DNA of 11,462 nucleotides from JBDHZU01 sp039812085 (GTDB lineage: Bacteria; Actinomycetota; Actinomycetes; S36-B12; UBA10799): contig JBDHZU010000056.1 of assembly GCA_039812085.1 (NCBI GenBank), forward strand, positions 1 through 11,462, read 5' to 3'. Shown here piece after piece: positions 1 to 6,214 of the stretch (its first letter is position 1; every line of letters starts with the position of its first letter). The notes below the pieces were generated by a model. That model worked only from the letters and a program-made list of their open reading frames with translations. It was not told the origin of the DNA and ran no database searches. A program made the position numbers and the translations under genes.

Positions 1-50
1 CCAGCCAAAACCCGAGACTGTTCGATCTCGCGGAGACGATCAGACAGCAT
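1..50 (-). CDS. bioF: Start of probable 8-amino-7-oxononanoate synthase (BioF), cut by window edge
   Basis: Only the first 16 codons are visible, reading MLSDRLREIEQSRVLA. The ATG (50..48) overlaps the TAA of bioA by one base (TAATG), a classic translational-coupling junction, so this is the next gene of the same operon. An N-terminal amphipathic helix of this kind is typical of BioF, and bioF or bioD commonly follows bioA in actinobacterial biotin clusters. BioF is the PLP enzyme that condenses pimeloyl thioester and alanine to give the substrate BioA uses. The assignment rests mostly on context. BioD or another biotin gene is possible, since too little protein is visible to show any motif. 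Confidence 0.5.
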   Translation of the reverse strand, partial: MLSDRLREIEQSRVLA

Positions 51-1378
51 TAGCCGACCACTTCTCGGATGGCATCGACCGTGACATCCACGAGTTCGTC
101 TGCTTGGTCCTCGCTGATTGCCAGTGGCGGCATGAGAACGACGACATCGCCCAAAGGACGAATCCAGACTCCGTTACGCCGTGCTGCTTGGCAGACCTGG
201 AATCCCGTCCGCTCCATCACGTCGGTGACTTCAATGCCCGTCATGGTGCCGACGCGTCGGACTTCAATCACCGAGTCGAGGTCATCGAGTGAGTCAGACA
301 GACGTTGCCCTATTCGCTCGCCAATCTGACGGGCATGGTCAACGGTGGCATTGCGCTGCATCAGATCAAGGTTCGCAATCGCGGCTGCCGCACACATGGG
401 GTTGGCCGTGAAGGAATGACCGTGGAAGAAGGTTCGGGCTTGTGCGGGGGTTCCCAGGAATGCCTCGTACACCGCTTCAGTGGTCAGCACAGCAGACAGG
501 GGAAGGACTCCACCCGTGAGTCCTTTGCCGCAGGTCATCAGGTCGGGGGTGATCCCTGCTTGTTGGACGGCCCACATGGTGCCGGTGCGACCAATCCCGG
601 TTGCGACTTCGTCGCACACCAGCAGGACACCGAATTGGTCGCATAACTCGCGTGCCCCGGATACGAAGGAGACATCGTGCGTGAGCATTCCGCCTGCGCC
701 TTGGACTAACGGTTCGATCACCAGGGCGCAGAGTGAGTCGCCTTCTCGCTCAAACAGTTCCCGCAGTTCGCCCAGCACTTGCGCGGCACGCTCGGGGCGA
801 GTCTGGCCAGGGGCCAGTACGCCCGGCGAACTGACCATGCGGGTGTCCAGCAGAATCGGCCGGTAGGTGGCATGGAAGAGATCGATGCCGCCCACGCTGA
901 CGGCCCCCAGGGTGTCCCCGTGGTAGCCCTCGGCGACGTGGGCAAAGTAGGGCCGATGTTCTCCGCGTTGGGCCTGGGATTGGTAGGCCATCTTGATGGC
1001 AGCTTCGACCGCGCTGGAGCCATCACCGGCGAAGAACGCCCGTGTCAGGCCTTCTGGGGCGGTGGCGAGCAGCTTCTCGGCAAGCTCGATTCCGGGTTCA
1101 TGGGTGAGCCCGAGGAACGTGATGTGGTCTAGCTTCGCGGCCTGTGCGGCAATCGCTTCGGTGATCTCTGAGACGCCGTGTCCATGCACGTTGACCCACA
1201 GAGAAGAGACACCATCCAGGTAGCGGTTGCCGTCGGTGTCGAAGAAGTACATGCCCTCTGCTCGGTCCACCACGATGGGATCGTCGGCCAGCCACAGTGA
1301 TTGCTGAGTAAAGGGGTGCCACACCGAGCGGGCATCGCGCGCAACCAGTTGGTCGGTGAGTTCGCGTGATTTGGCCAC
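50..1378 (-). CDS. bioA: Adenosylmethionine--8-amino-7-oxononanoate aminotransferase (biotin synthesis)
   Basis: BioA transfers the amino group of S-adenosylmethionine to 8-amino-7-oxononanoate (KAPA) to make diaminopelargonate, the third-last step of biotin synthesis, in the cytosol. The 442-residue product is of normal family length and is a class-III PLP aminotransferase. It shows VWHPFTQ near residue 19 (the BioA signature), GDGSSAVEAA at 118-127 (cofactor phosphate cup), GYHGDT at 152-157 (aromatic residue stacking on PLP), CDEVATGIGRTG at 255-266 (aspartate pairing with the pyridine nitrogen) and TCGKGLTGG at 282-290 with the PLP lysine K285. The start is GTG at 1378. No in-frame start lies upstream before a stop, and the Shine-Dalgarno sequence is poor. 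The stop overlaps the next biotin gene. The start faces pdtaS with only 35 bases between them, so the two genes must share a compact divergent promoter region. The WHPFTQ motif separates it from other class-III aminotransferases. Confidence 0.95.
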   Translation of the reverse strand: MAKSRELTDQLVARDARSVWHPFTQQSLWLADDPIVVDRAEGMYFFDTDGNRYLDGVSSLWVNVHGHGVSEITEAIAAQAAKLDHITFLGLTHEPGIELAEKLLATAPEGLTRAFFAGDGSSAVEAAIKMAYQSQAQRGEHRPYFAHVAEGYHGDTLGAVSVGGIDLFHATYRPILLDTRMVSSPGVLAPGQTRPERAAQVLGELRELFEREGDSLCALVIEPLVQGAGGMLTHDVSFVSGARELCDQFGVLLVCDEVATGIGRTGTMWAVQQAGITPDLMTCGKGLTGGVLPLSAVLTTEAVYEAFLGTPAQARTFFHGHSFTANPMCAAAAIANLDLMQRNATVDHARQIGERIGQRLSDSLDDLDSVIEVRRVGTMTGIEVTDVMERTGFQVCQAARRNGVWIRPLGDVVVLMPPLAISEDQADELVDVTVDAIREVVG

Positions 1379-1413
1379 CCGTCGATGGTGACATGAGCTC
1401 TAAGGTGACAGGC

Positions 1414-2862
1414 ATGGTGGATCGGGGTCGGTTGCTGGCAGACCGCACTGATCTGCGCCCGGAGGACAACGACCACCTCAACGCATTGGTTACCGACTGG
1501 ACATTGCTGTCTGATCTTGCCTTCGCCGATTTGGTCTTGTGGGTGCCGACGTGGAATCGAGCGGGCTACACCGCTGTTGCGCAGGTGCGACCCACCACCG
1601 GGCCAACTGCGCTGCCAGAAGACATCGTGGGTCGCTTCTTAGGCAAGGGCCGTCGAGCAGCGCTGGATCGGGCATTTGTCTCTGGAGTCGTCGTTAAAAC
1701 TGAGACCGACCCTGGGCACGGAGCATTAGTCCAAGCCATTCCGGTCTTTCGGGATGGGCGAGTCATCGCGGTCGTTGCGCGCCATGCGGCTCCTCGCGCC
1801 TCGCTTGGAGGTGGTTTGGAAACGGCGTACCTGCAAACCGCAGAAGACATCGTAGAAATGATCACGACCGGTGATTTCCCGCCTGCCGAAGGTCTATCTG
1901 CGACTGATTCGCCACCGCGTGTGGGTGACGGATTCGTTCGTCTCGATTCGGGCGGTCGAGTTCTTATGGCCTCGCCAAACGCGATCAGTGCCTTCCACCG
2001 CTTGGGACTGGCAGCGGAACTGTTCGGTGAATCGTTGAGTGCCACGTTGACGCGACTGACTCGGACCCCCGGACCGGTTGATGAATCCATCGCGCTGGTG
2101 GCGAAGGGGCGGTCACCGGGTGCGGCCATGATCGACAACGGGGATGCTGCCGTGACGTTGCGTGCGTTGCCCATCAAACGCAATGGAGTGCATGTGGCGG
2201 CCATGATTTTGGTTCGCGATGTCACCGATCTGCGTCGCCGCGAACGTGCGCTGCTCACCAAGGACTCCACGATCCGCGAGATTCATCACCGGGTGAAGAA
2301 CAACCTGCAGACCGTGGCCGCGCTGCTGCGCTTGCAGGCTCGCCGGATTGACGAACCGAAAGGTCGCGCTGCCCTGGAGGAAGCCGTTCGGCGAGTGGGA
2401 GCCATTGCGGTGGTCCACGAGTCGCTGTCGGGACAAGAAGGACAAGAAGCTGACTTTGACGAGGTGGCAGATCGGATCATCGCGCTTACTCGGGATCTGT
2501 CCTCATCGGCAACGGTCACGCGGGTGGGTAGTGCTGGGATGCTCCCCAGTGAAGTCGTCACGCCGCTGGCGATGTCCTTGGCTGAGTTGTTGTCGAACGC
2601 GGTGTCTCACGGCCTGGCAGACGGCGACGGAGAGGTCGTGTTGCGTCTGACTCGGATTGGCCGCCGGATCACGGTAGAGGTCGTAGATGACGGGGTCGGT
2701 ATGCCGCAGGGTCTTAAGCCGGAAGAGTCGGCGGGTCTTGGTCTGCGGATCGTGAAGACTCTGATTACTGAAGAACTTGATGGAACGGTGACGTGGGAAC
2801 CGCGAAGTCCGCGGGGGACCAGTGTGGTGATTGATCTGCTGGTCTCGGGTCGGGAGAAATAA
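1414..2862 (+). CDS. pdtaS: Soluble sensor histidine kinase, PdtaS type
   Basis: A cytosolic two-component kinase of the HisKA_2/HWE-like class. In mycobacteria PdtaS phosphorylates PdtaR, an ANTAR RNA-binding regulator, and takes part in copper/NO and nutrient signalling; that partner is not in this window. With the ATG at 1414 the protein has 482 residues (M. tuberculosis PdtaS is about 501). Residues ~1-150 form the N-terminal GAF-like sensor domain (TDWTLLSDLAFADLVLWV). Residues ~170-275 form a PAS-like domain (GDGFVRLDSGGRVLMASPNA). The phosphoacceptor box is IREIHHRVKNNLQT at 287-300, with H291/H292. The ATPase domain has N-box ELLSNA (N395), G1 DDGVGMP (425-431) and G2 GLGLRIV (441-447). 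No membrane segments are seen. An upstream GTG at 1366 extends the frame but would overlap bioA. AAGGTGA at 1402-1408 is well placed for the 1414 ATG, so I prefer that start. Confidence 0.93.
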   Translation: MVDRGRLLADRTDLRPEDNDHLNALVTDWTLLSDLAFADLVLWVPTWNRAGYTAVAQVRPTTGPTALPEDIVGRFLGKGRRAALDRAFVSGVVVKTETDPGHGALVQAIPVFRDGRVIAVVARHAAPRASLGGGLETAYLQTAEDIVEMITTGDFPPAEGLSATDSPPRVGDGFVRLDSGGRVLMASPNAISAFHRLGLAAELFGESLSATLTRLTRTPGPVDESIALVAKGRSPGAAMIDNGDAAVTLRALPIKRNGVHVAAMILVRDVTDLRRRERALLTKDSTIREIHHRVKNNLQTVAALLRLQARRIDEPKGRAALEEAVRRVGAIAVVHESLSGQEGQEADFDEVADRIIALTRDLSSSATVTRVGSAGMLPSEVVTPLAMSLAELLSNAVSHGLADGDGEVVLRLTRIGRRITVEVVDDGVGMPQGLKPEESAGLGLRIVKTLITEELDGTVTWEPRSPRGTSVVIDLLVSGREK

Positions 2863-2874
2863 GTCCAGACATCA

Positions 2875-2910
2875 CAAGAGGACAGCAGCGCCGAGCATGC
2901 TGTCCTCTTG
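2875..2910. terminator. Perfect 13-bp hairpin between convergent pdtaS and whiB1
   Basis: CAAGAGGACAGCA (2875-2887) is repeated exactly, inverted, as TGCTGTCCTCTTG (2898-2910) around a 10-base loop. It begins 13 bases after the pdtaS stop and ends 11 bases before the whiB1 stop, where a shared terminator would sit. Neither strand has a T-run after the stem, so it is not a canonical U-tailed intrinsic terminator. Actinobacteria often carry such tail-less hairpins. A bidirectional terminator or 3'-end stabiliser is the most likely role. Confidence 0.75.
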
Positions 2911-2921
2911 GGGATCGTGGG

Positions 2922-3167
2922 TTATGCGGACTGAACCCGCAAACTGCGACGGCGAGCGAGTCGACGCTCGTCCTCGGAAAGGCCACCCCAGACGCCAGCT
3001 TCCTGGCCGGTTTCCATTGCCCAGCGAAGACACGCATCGGCAACAGTGCAGGAGCGACAGACGACCTTTGCTTCCTCGATCTGTCGGACTGCAGGTCCGG
3101 TATCGCCGATCGGGAAGAAGAGTTCTGGATCTTCGTCACGGCAGGCTGCTCGGTGGCGCCAGTCCAT
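2922..3167 (-). CDS. whiB1: WhiB1-family iron-sulfur transcriptional regulator
   Basis: A small cytosolic [4Fe-4S] regulator. In M. tuberculosis WhiB1 is essential, its cluster reacts with nitric oxide, and the protein binds the principal sigma factor and DNA. Streptomyces calls the orthologue WblE. The product has 81 residues and begins MDWRHRAACRDEDPELFF, which is nearly the diagnostic WhiB1 N-terminus. The four cluster ligands are C9, C37, C40 and C46 (C-X27-C-X2-C-X5-C). The G[VI]WGG turn is GVWGG at 58-62, followed by the basic DNA-binding tail ERRLARRRSLR. The open frame extends upstream to 3227, but the ATG at 3167 is preceded by an excellent ribosome-binding site (AAGGAG, 3178..3173, 5-base spacing) and matches homologue N-termini. 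It converges with pdtaS across a hairpin and has its own long upstream region, so it is probably transcribed alone. Confidence 0.96.
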   Translation of the reverse strand: MDWRHRAACRDEDPELFFPIGDTGPAVRQIEEAKVVCRSCTVADACLRWAMETGQEAGVWGGLSEDERRLARRRSLRVQSA

Positions 3168-3273
3168 GCGTACTCCTTGGTCAAGGCCGATCGCCTGTTC
3201 GTTCGGCCGCAGTGTCTGTAGGCACACGTCGCTTCCCGTGAGGGAGAGGGGGTGGACGTGGTCACTGTTGTGA

Positions 3274-3289
3274 GGTGCCGTAAGGTGCC
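3274..3289. repeat. Direct repeat GGTGCC, two copies one helical turn apart
   Basis: GGTGCC occurs at 3274-3279 and 3284-3289, with start-to-start spacing of 10 bases, followed by a related GGTGAC at 3297-3302. Copies placed on the same face of the helix between the AT-rich candidate promoter core and whiB1 could be regulator contact sites. This is only a pattern and no known binding motif is claimed. Confidence 0.35.
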
Positions 3290-3297
3290 CCGCTTTG

Positions 3298-3316
3298 GTG
3301 ACTTAAATAGAGTCAC
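3298..3316. promoter_or_regulatory. GTGACT-N7-AGTCAC dyad upstream of whiB1 (operator candidate)
   Basis: GTGACT (3298-3303) and AGTCAC (3311-3316) are perfect inverted half-sites around the AT-rich spacer TAAATAG. The right arm overlaps a second small dyad, TCAC-N5-GTGA (3313-3325). On the whiB1 coding strand the spacer gives TATTTA, a possible -10 element, so a protein bound here would cover the promoter. Spacing differs from the mycobacterial CRP consensus TGTGA-N6-TCACA, although the half-sites resemble it. Confidence 0.4.
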
Positions 3317-3384
3317 ACAGAGTGAGAACCGGGCACAAGGCTATTGATTATGGTGTCGCCCGGATGAGGTGTCGAGTGCGTCAC

Positions 3385-3396
3385 ATTTGCGCAAAT
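3385..3396. repeat. 12-bp perfect palindrome ATTTGCGCAAAT upstream of whiB1
   Basis: The sequence is identical to its own reverse complement over 12 bases, about 220 bases upstream of the whiB1 start and about 100 bases past the lipid kinase stop. It has no loop, so it suits a dimeric DNA-binding protein better than an RNA hairpin. It is too far from whiB1 for a simple repressor unless the promoter lies upstream of where I place it. Confidence 0.4.
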
Positions 3397-3494
3397 CCGC
3401 TGTGTTTCAGGCGCTCTCGGCGACCGCAGAGTAATTGAAGGTTCACGTAGCGTCATTTGGGTGTCCTGCACAACGATTACGGCCTGGAGCGTCG

Positions 3495-4421
3495 TTAGCC
3501 GATCACAGTGAGCGCGTTGGGTACCGACTCGAAGACGACCTCGTCCACATCGCCGATGGCTTCACCATCGATTTGGAATGAGGTGGGCCGCAGACAGGTG
3601 ATGACGAAGCGGTCGGCATCGTGCAAGGTGAAGATGTTGTCGTCGTTAGCGCTGGGCTTCTGCGCCAGGATTCGACGCACTACCTTGACCCCGTTGGTGA
3701 CCGACAAATTACGTACGGCCCACAGGTCGAGACCCTTGTCGTAAGACGCTTCCGGTGATGGATTGACCGCCTTCGGTCCGAGGTAGGTCCATGGGGAACC
3801 GTTCTGAACCACGGCCAGAAACACGCGACGAACCGGTGGTTGGTCTGGCGGTACGACCACCATCGAGGCCATTTTTCGATCCGTACCGCGGAAGAACGTA
3901 TTGACTGCGGCCGTGACATAACGGGTGGGTGTGGCCGCTTTGCCCTCCGCACGGGCGGCATCAATGATGGCCACGATCTGGGCGTCAATACCAAGGCCTG
4001 CGTTGCAGCAGAACCATCGACCGTTGGCGATTCCCAAACTGATCGTGCGTTGTTTGCCTTCGCGGATCGCGGCGATCAATTCACCTGTGGCCTCGACTGG
4101 ATCGTTGGAATAGCCCAACGAACGGACAAAGACGTTGGCCGAACCACCGGGAATCACACCTACTGCCGGTGGATGTGCACCGGGCGTGAGTGCATTGCGC
4201 AGACCATTGATGACCTCATTAACGGTGCCGTCGCCGCCGTAGGCAATGACGAAGTCCATCCCGTCGCGGACTGCTTGAGCGCCCAATTCGGATGCGTGGC
4301 CGCGGTGATCGGTGGTGACCGTCTGCAGATCCAGAACGTGGGCGAGTGCTTCCAGCAGCACCTCACGGGCACGTGGAGTGGTGGTTGTTGACTTGGGGTT
4401 CACCACGAGCAGACCGCGCAC
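3495..4421 (-). CDS. Diacylglycerol/lipid kinase-family protein
   Basis: A DAGKc-fold (YegS/DgkB-type) lipid kinase that probably phosphorylates a membrane lipid such as diacylglycerol with ATP on the inner membrane face. With GTG at 4421 it has 308 residues. The frame extends to a TTG at 4472 (325 residues); family members begin just before the first strand (GLLVVNPKSTT), so I prefer the GTG. It also leaves ~50 bases for a divergent promoter. In 325-residue numbering the motifs are YGGDGTVNEVING (78-90, nucleotide-binding GGDGT), IPGGSANVFVRSLG (107-120) and the C-terminal QIDGE (300-304). The usual PGGTGN core reads PGGSAN here, as I recall for mycobacterial Rv3218. Rv3218 also sits beside whiB1, so this is probably its orthologue. 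The real substrate cannot be read from sequence. The gene points toward whiB1 but is separated from it by 327 bases. Confidence 0.88.
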   Translation of the reverse strand: MRGLLVVNPKSTTTTPRAREVLLEALAHVLDLQTVTTDHRGHASELGAQAVRDGMDFVIAYGGDGTVNEVINGLRNALTPGAHPPAVGVIPGGSANVFVRSLGYSNDPVEATGELIAAIREGKQRTISLGIANGRWFCCNAGLGIDAQIVAIIDAARAEGKAATPTRYVTAAVNTFFRGTDRKMASMVVVPPDQPPVRRVFLAVVQNGSPWTYLGPKAVNPSPEASYDKGLDLWAVRNLSVTNGVKVVRRILAQKPSANDDNIFTLHDADRFVITCLRPTSFQIDGEAIGDVDEVVFESVPNALTVIG

Positions 4422-4472
4422 AGACCCCAGCCTGCCAGACGCCTCACCGGAGGCGACCGTAGGCTTACGCAA

Positions 4473-4928
4473 GTGGTGTCATCGAAGGACCAGCCGAGCG
4501 CGTCAGGCGAGCCAACTGACGGCCACTACGCAGCGCCGTTGAGATTTGTGTTGTTCCTGCGTCGGGCGGGTGCGGTCGGGATTGTGGAAGCGGCGATTTT
4601 GCTGGTGACCACCATCGCGATGGGAATCGCAGCGTTCCATTCCTCTGGCAGTCGCGGGGAGCAGTCCTCGGCGAATGTTTTCCTCGTCGTCATCTTCGTC
4701 ATCTTTGCGTTACTCATCGCTCTGGTGTCGCGATCACTATTACGTTCATCAACGAGTGGGCGACCAGCATTTCTGTTGATCCAGGTATTCGTGCTGATCG
4801 CTGCGTGGACGGTGTTTTCTGGCGGTACCGCAGTGGTTAAGGCTGCGGGTGTGCTGATTGGTCTGCTGGCGCTCTTGGGCGGCTACTGGACGATCCGTTC
4901 CATTGCCGCGCAACCCGACGTGCAGTAG
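4473..4928 (+). CDS. Small integral membrane protein, four predicted helices, function unknown
   Basis: A 151-residue hydrophobic protein I cannot assign to a named family. The polar N-terminus (~1-30, ending in LRR) is followed by four likely membrane helices at about 33-55, 68-88, 98-116 and 119-138. The first loop is polar (SSGSRGEQSS). The tail is short and polar. No catalytic motif is visible. It starts with GTG at 4473 (a second GTG follows directly); the Shine-Dalgarno sequence is weak, so the start is uncertain. It diverges from the lipid kinase gene and ends 3 bases before the sigF stop on the other strand. Codon use matches its neighbours. Small membrane proteins of this sort are common beside lipid kinase and sigma factor genes in actinobacteria, but no role follows from that. 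Confidence 0.75.
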   Translation: MVSSKDQPSASGEPTDGHYAAPLRFVLFLRRAGAVGIVEAAILLVTTIAMGIAAFHSSGSRGEQSSANVFLVVIFVIFALLIALVSRSLLRSSTSGRPAFLLIQVFVLIAAWTVFSGGTAVVKAAGVLIGLLALLGGYWTIRSIAAQPDVQ

Positions 4929-4931
4929 CTG

Positions 4932-5750
4932 CTAGTACTCGTCGCCTAGGCCATCACGCATCGTCGCGAGTGAACGAGCGAGCAAGCGGGAGACATGCAT
5001 CTGGGAGACTCCCACGGTCTCTGCGATCTGAGCTTGGGTCATATTTTCGAAGAACCGCATGAGCACGATTTGTCGGTCGCGTTCGGTGAGTAATTCCAAG
5101 GCAGGTTTCAGCGTCTCGGTGACCTCGATCTGAGCGATTCGGGCGTCATTCGTGCCCAGGGTGTCGCTAATGGTCATGGATTCGTCGTCATGGCTGGAGG
5201 TCGTCGAGTCCAGTGACAAGGCCGAGTAGGCCTGGGCCGATTCCAGACCCTCAATGACTTCTTCCTCGTCAATCTCAAGGTAGGCAGCAAGCTCGCGCAC
5301 AGTGGGGGACTGGCCGGTTTTCTGGGACAACTCCGCACTGGCGACGTTGATCTGAGTGCGTAGTTCTTGCAGCCGTCGCGGAACTCGAATCTGCCAGCCG
5401 CGATCCCGGAAGTGACGTTTGATTTCTCCCACGATGGTGGGAGTGGCATAGGTGGACAGCGCATTGCCACGGTCCGGCTCAAATCGATCGACCGCTTTGA
5501 TCAGGCCAATCGACCCCACCTGTACCAAGTCGTCCAATGGTTCGCCGCGGTCACGGAAACGACGAGCCAGGTGTTCGACCAGTGGCATGTGCAACGTGAC
5601 CAGTTCATCCCGACAGGCGATGTACGTCGGGTCGTCATGATCGAGGTCTTTCATCCGGACCAGGAGTACCTGTTCGCGCTGTTTCGCCTCCTCCGTCCAA
5701 CTGGTTTGGCGAGGAGCAGGAGCGGTTGGTCCCGTCGTGGTTTGGCTCAC
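4932..5750 (-). CDS. sigF: RNA polymerase sigma factor, SigF/SigB (stress/sporulation) subfamily
   Basis: An alternative sigma factor of the sigma-70 group 3 SigB/SigF/SigG class, which directs RNA polymerase to stress-response promoters in actinobacteria. The 272-residue product has sigma region 2 at ~46-116 (LVEHLARRFRDRGEPLDDLV, then VGSIGLIKAVDRFEP and LSTYATPTIVGEIKRHFRD), region 3 at ~117-185 (VPRRLQELRTQINVASAEL) and region 4 at ~213-265, with the helix-turn-helix TQAQIAETVGVSQMHVSRLL (238-257). Length matches mycobacterial SigF (261). The GTG start at 5750 has AGGTGA five bases ahead, and its GTGA overlaps the TGA of the upstream anti-sigma gene by 4 bases. That junction ties the level of sigma to that of its antagonist. 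No autoregulatory GGTTT/GGGTA-type SigF promoter was found nearby. Several paralogues of this class are common in actinobacteria, so sigF denotes the subfamily rather than strict orthology. Confidence 0.92.
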   Translation of the reverse strand: MSQTTTGPTAPAPRQTSWTEEAKQREQVLLVRMKDLDHDDPTYIACRDELVTLHMPLVEHLARRFRDRGEPLDDLVQVGSIGLIKAVDRFEPDRGNALSTYATPTIVGEIKRHFRDRGWQIRVPRRLQELRTQINVASAELSQKTGQSPTVRELAAYLEIDEEEVIEGLESAQAYSALSLDSTTSSHDDESMTISDTLGTNDARIAQIEVTETLKPALELLTERDRQIVLMRFFENMTQAQIAETVGVSQMHVSRLLARSLATMRDGLGDEY

Positions 5751-6151
5751 GCGTTCACCTGAGCCGCGTGTGTCACCGGGTTCTGCCCGGCCTGCAAGGT
5801 GATTGAGACGGTGCCATCGGTGGCTTGTGCGGTGACGTCATCGACGAGAGCACTCAGGACTGTCCAACTGAAACTGTCGGTGCGTGGGCTACGACCTCGC
5901 CGGGTGACGGCAGCAACTGACACCGCGATGGTGTTGTGCGAACTTGTCGGCGAAATGGTCAGCGTCAATGTCTGTTCGGGATCGGTATCGGCCAAGAGCA
6001 GAGCGCAGGCCTCGTCAACGGCCAGCTTCACATCTTCGATTCGGTCGATCCCAAAATCCAGACTGGCGCACACGCTGGCCACAGCGGCACGAGCAAGCAC
6101 CAGATGTTGGCTGGTGGCAGGCATCGTGAGAATGATGTCCGACTGGCTCAT
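5747..6151 (-). CDS. rsbW: Anti-sigma factor, RsbW/UsfX-like (degenerate GHKL ATPase domain)
   Basis: A predicted cytosolic antagonist that sequesters the downstream sigma factor until an anti-anti-sigma factor releases it. The 134-residue product matches the HATPase_c_2 anti-sigma fold. VKLAVDEACALLLADTDP (41-58) aligns with mycobacterial UsfX LRLAVDEVCTRLIRSALP, and DSFSWTVLSALVDDV (91-105) aligns with GSFSWHVLTALADDV. The N-box asparagine found in Bacillus RsbW/SpoIIAB (EACTN) is replaced by leucine, and no DxGxG or glycine-rich ATP lid is visible, so kinase activity is doubtful. The ATG at 6151 has a very strong GGAGG (6164..6160). The stop overlaps the sigF GTG by 4 bases. The gene diverges from a GNAT gene across 63 bases. 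No anti-anti-sigma (STAS) gene lies in the window. Assignment is strong because of the fold motifs together with the sigma partner. Confidence 0.85.
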   Translation of the reverse strand: MSQSDIILTMPATSQHLVLARAAVASVCASLDFGIDRIEDVKLAVDEACALLLADTDPEQTLTLTISPTSSHNTIAVSVAAVTRRGRSPRTDSFSWTVLSALVDDVTAQATDGTVSITLQAGQNPVTHAAQVNA

Positions 6152-6214
6152 CAGTCACCCCTCCGCAGGCTCTAGGCAGCGCTCTGACCGTATCGGCCCC
6201 TAAGGTTTTGAAGC

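Larger units (their letters stand above)
3168..3494 (-). promoter_or_regulatory. Non-coding whiB1 upstream region with several small dyads
   Basis: These 327 bases separate whiB1 from the lipid kinase gene, and I see no credible gene in them. They must hold the whiB1 promoter and leader. Visible elements are the whiB1 Shine-Dalgarno sequence (3178..3173), two direct GGTGCC copies 10 bases apart, a GTGACT/AGTCAC dyad around an AT-rich core, and a 12-bp perfect palindrome. The AT-rich stretch around 3303-3310 (TATTTA on the minus strand) could serve as a -10 element, but I see no convincing -35 partner. A leader of over 100 bases would follow if transcription starts there. Confidence 0.5.

Noticed and set aside
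305..646. Plus-strand open frames of 60-130 codons inside bioA, and similar ones opposite other genes
   Set aside because: They are shadows of well-supported genes on the other strand, with no recognisable domains or ribosome-binding sites.
3168..3227. Longer whiB1 frame starting at 3227 (20 extra residues)
   Set aside because: The internal ATG at 3167 has an AAGGAG ribosome-binding site with ideal spacing and matches the WhiB1 N-terminus MDWRH; the extension looks like non-coding leader.
3298..3316. CRP/Rv3676 binding site upstream of whiB1
   Set aside because: TGTGA- and TCAC-like half-sites exist but are 11 bases apart rather than the 6 of the consensus.
3364..3438. 24-codon plus-strand frame (Arg-rich, with two cysteines) upstream of whiB1
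   Set aside because: It has no ribosome-binding site and an unremarkable composition for frame-shadow sequence, and it overlaps the palindrome; length alone is expected by chance.
3476..3498. Hairpin after the lipid kinase gene (AACGA...TCGTT)
   Set aside because: The stem is only 5 bp with a long loop and no T-run, too weak to call a terminator.
6152..6214. Autoregulatory SigF-type promoter (GGTTT...GGGTA) ahead of the anti-sigma gene
   Set aside because: A GGTTT occurs at 6204-6208, but on the wrong strand for the operon and without a GGGTA partner at the right distance.
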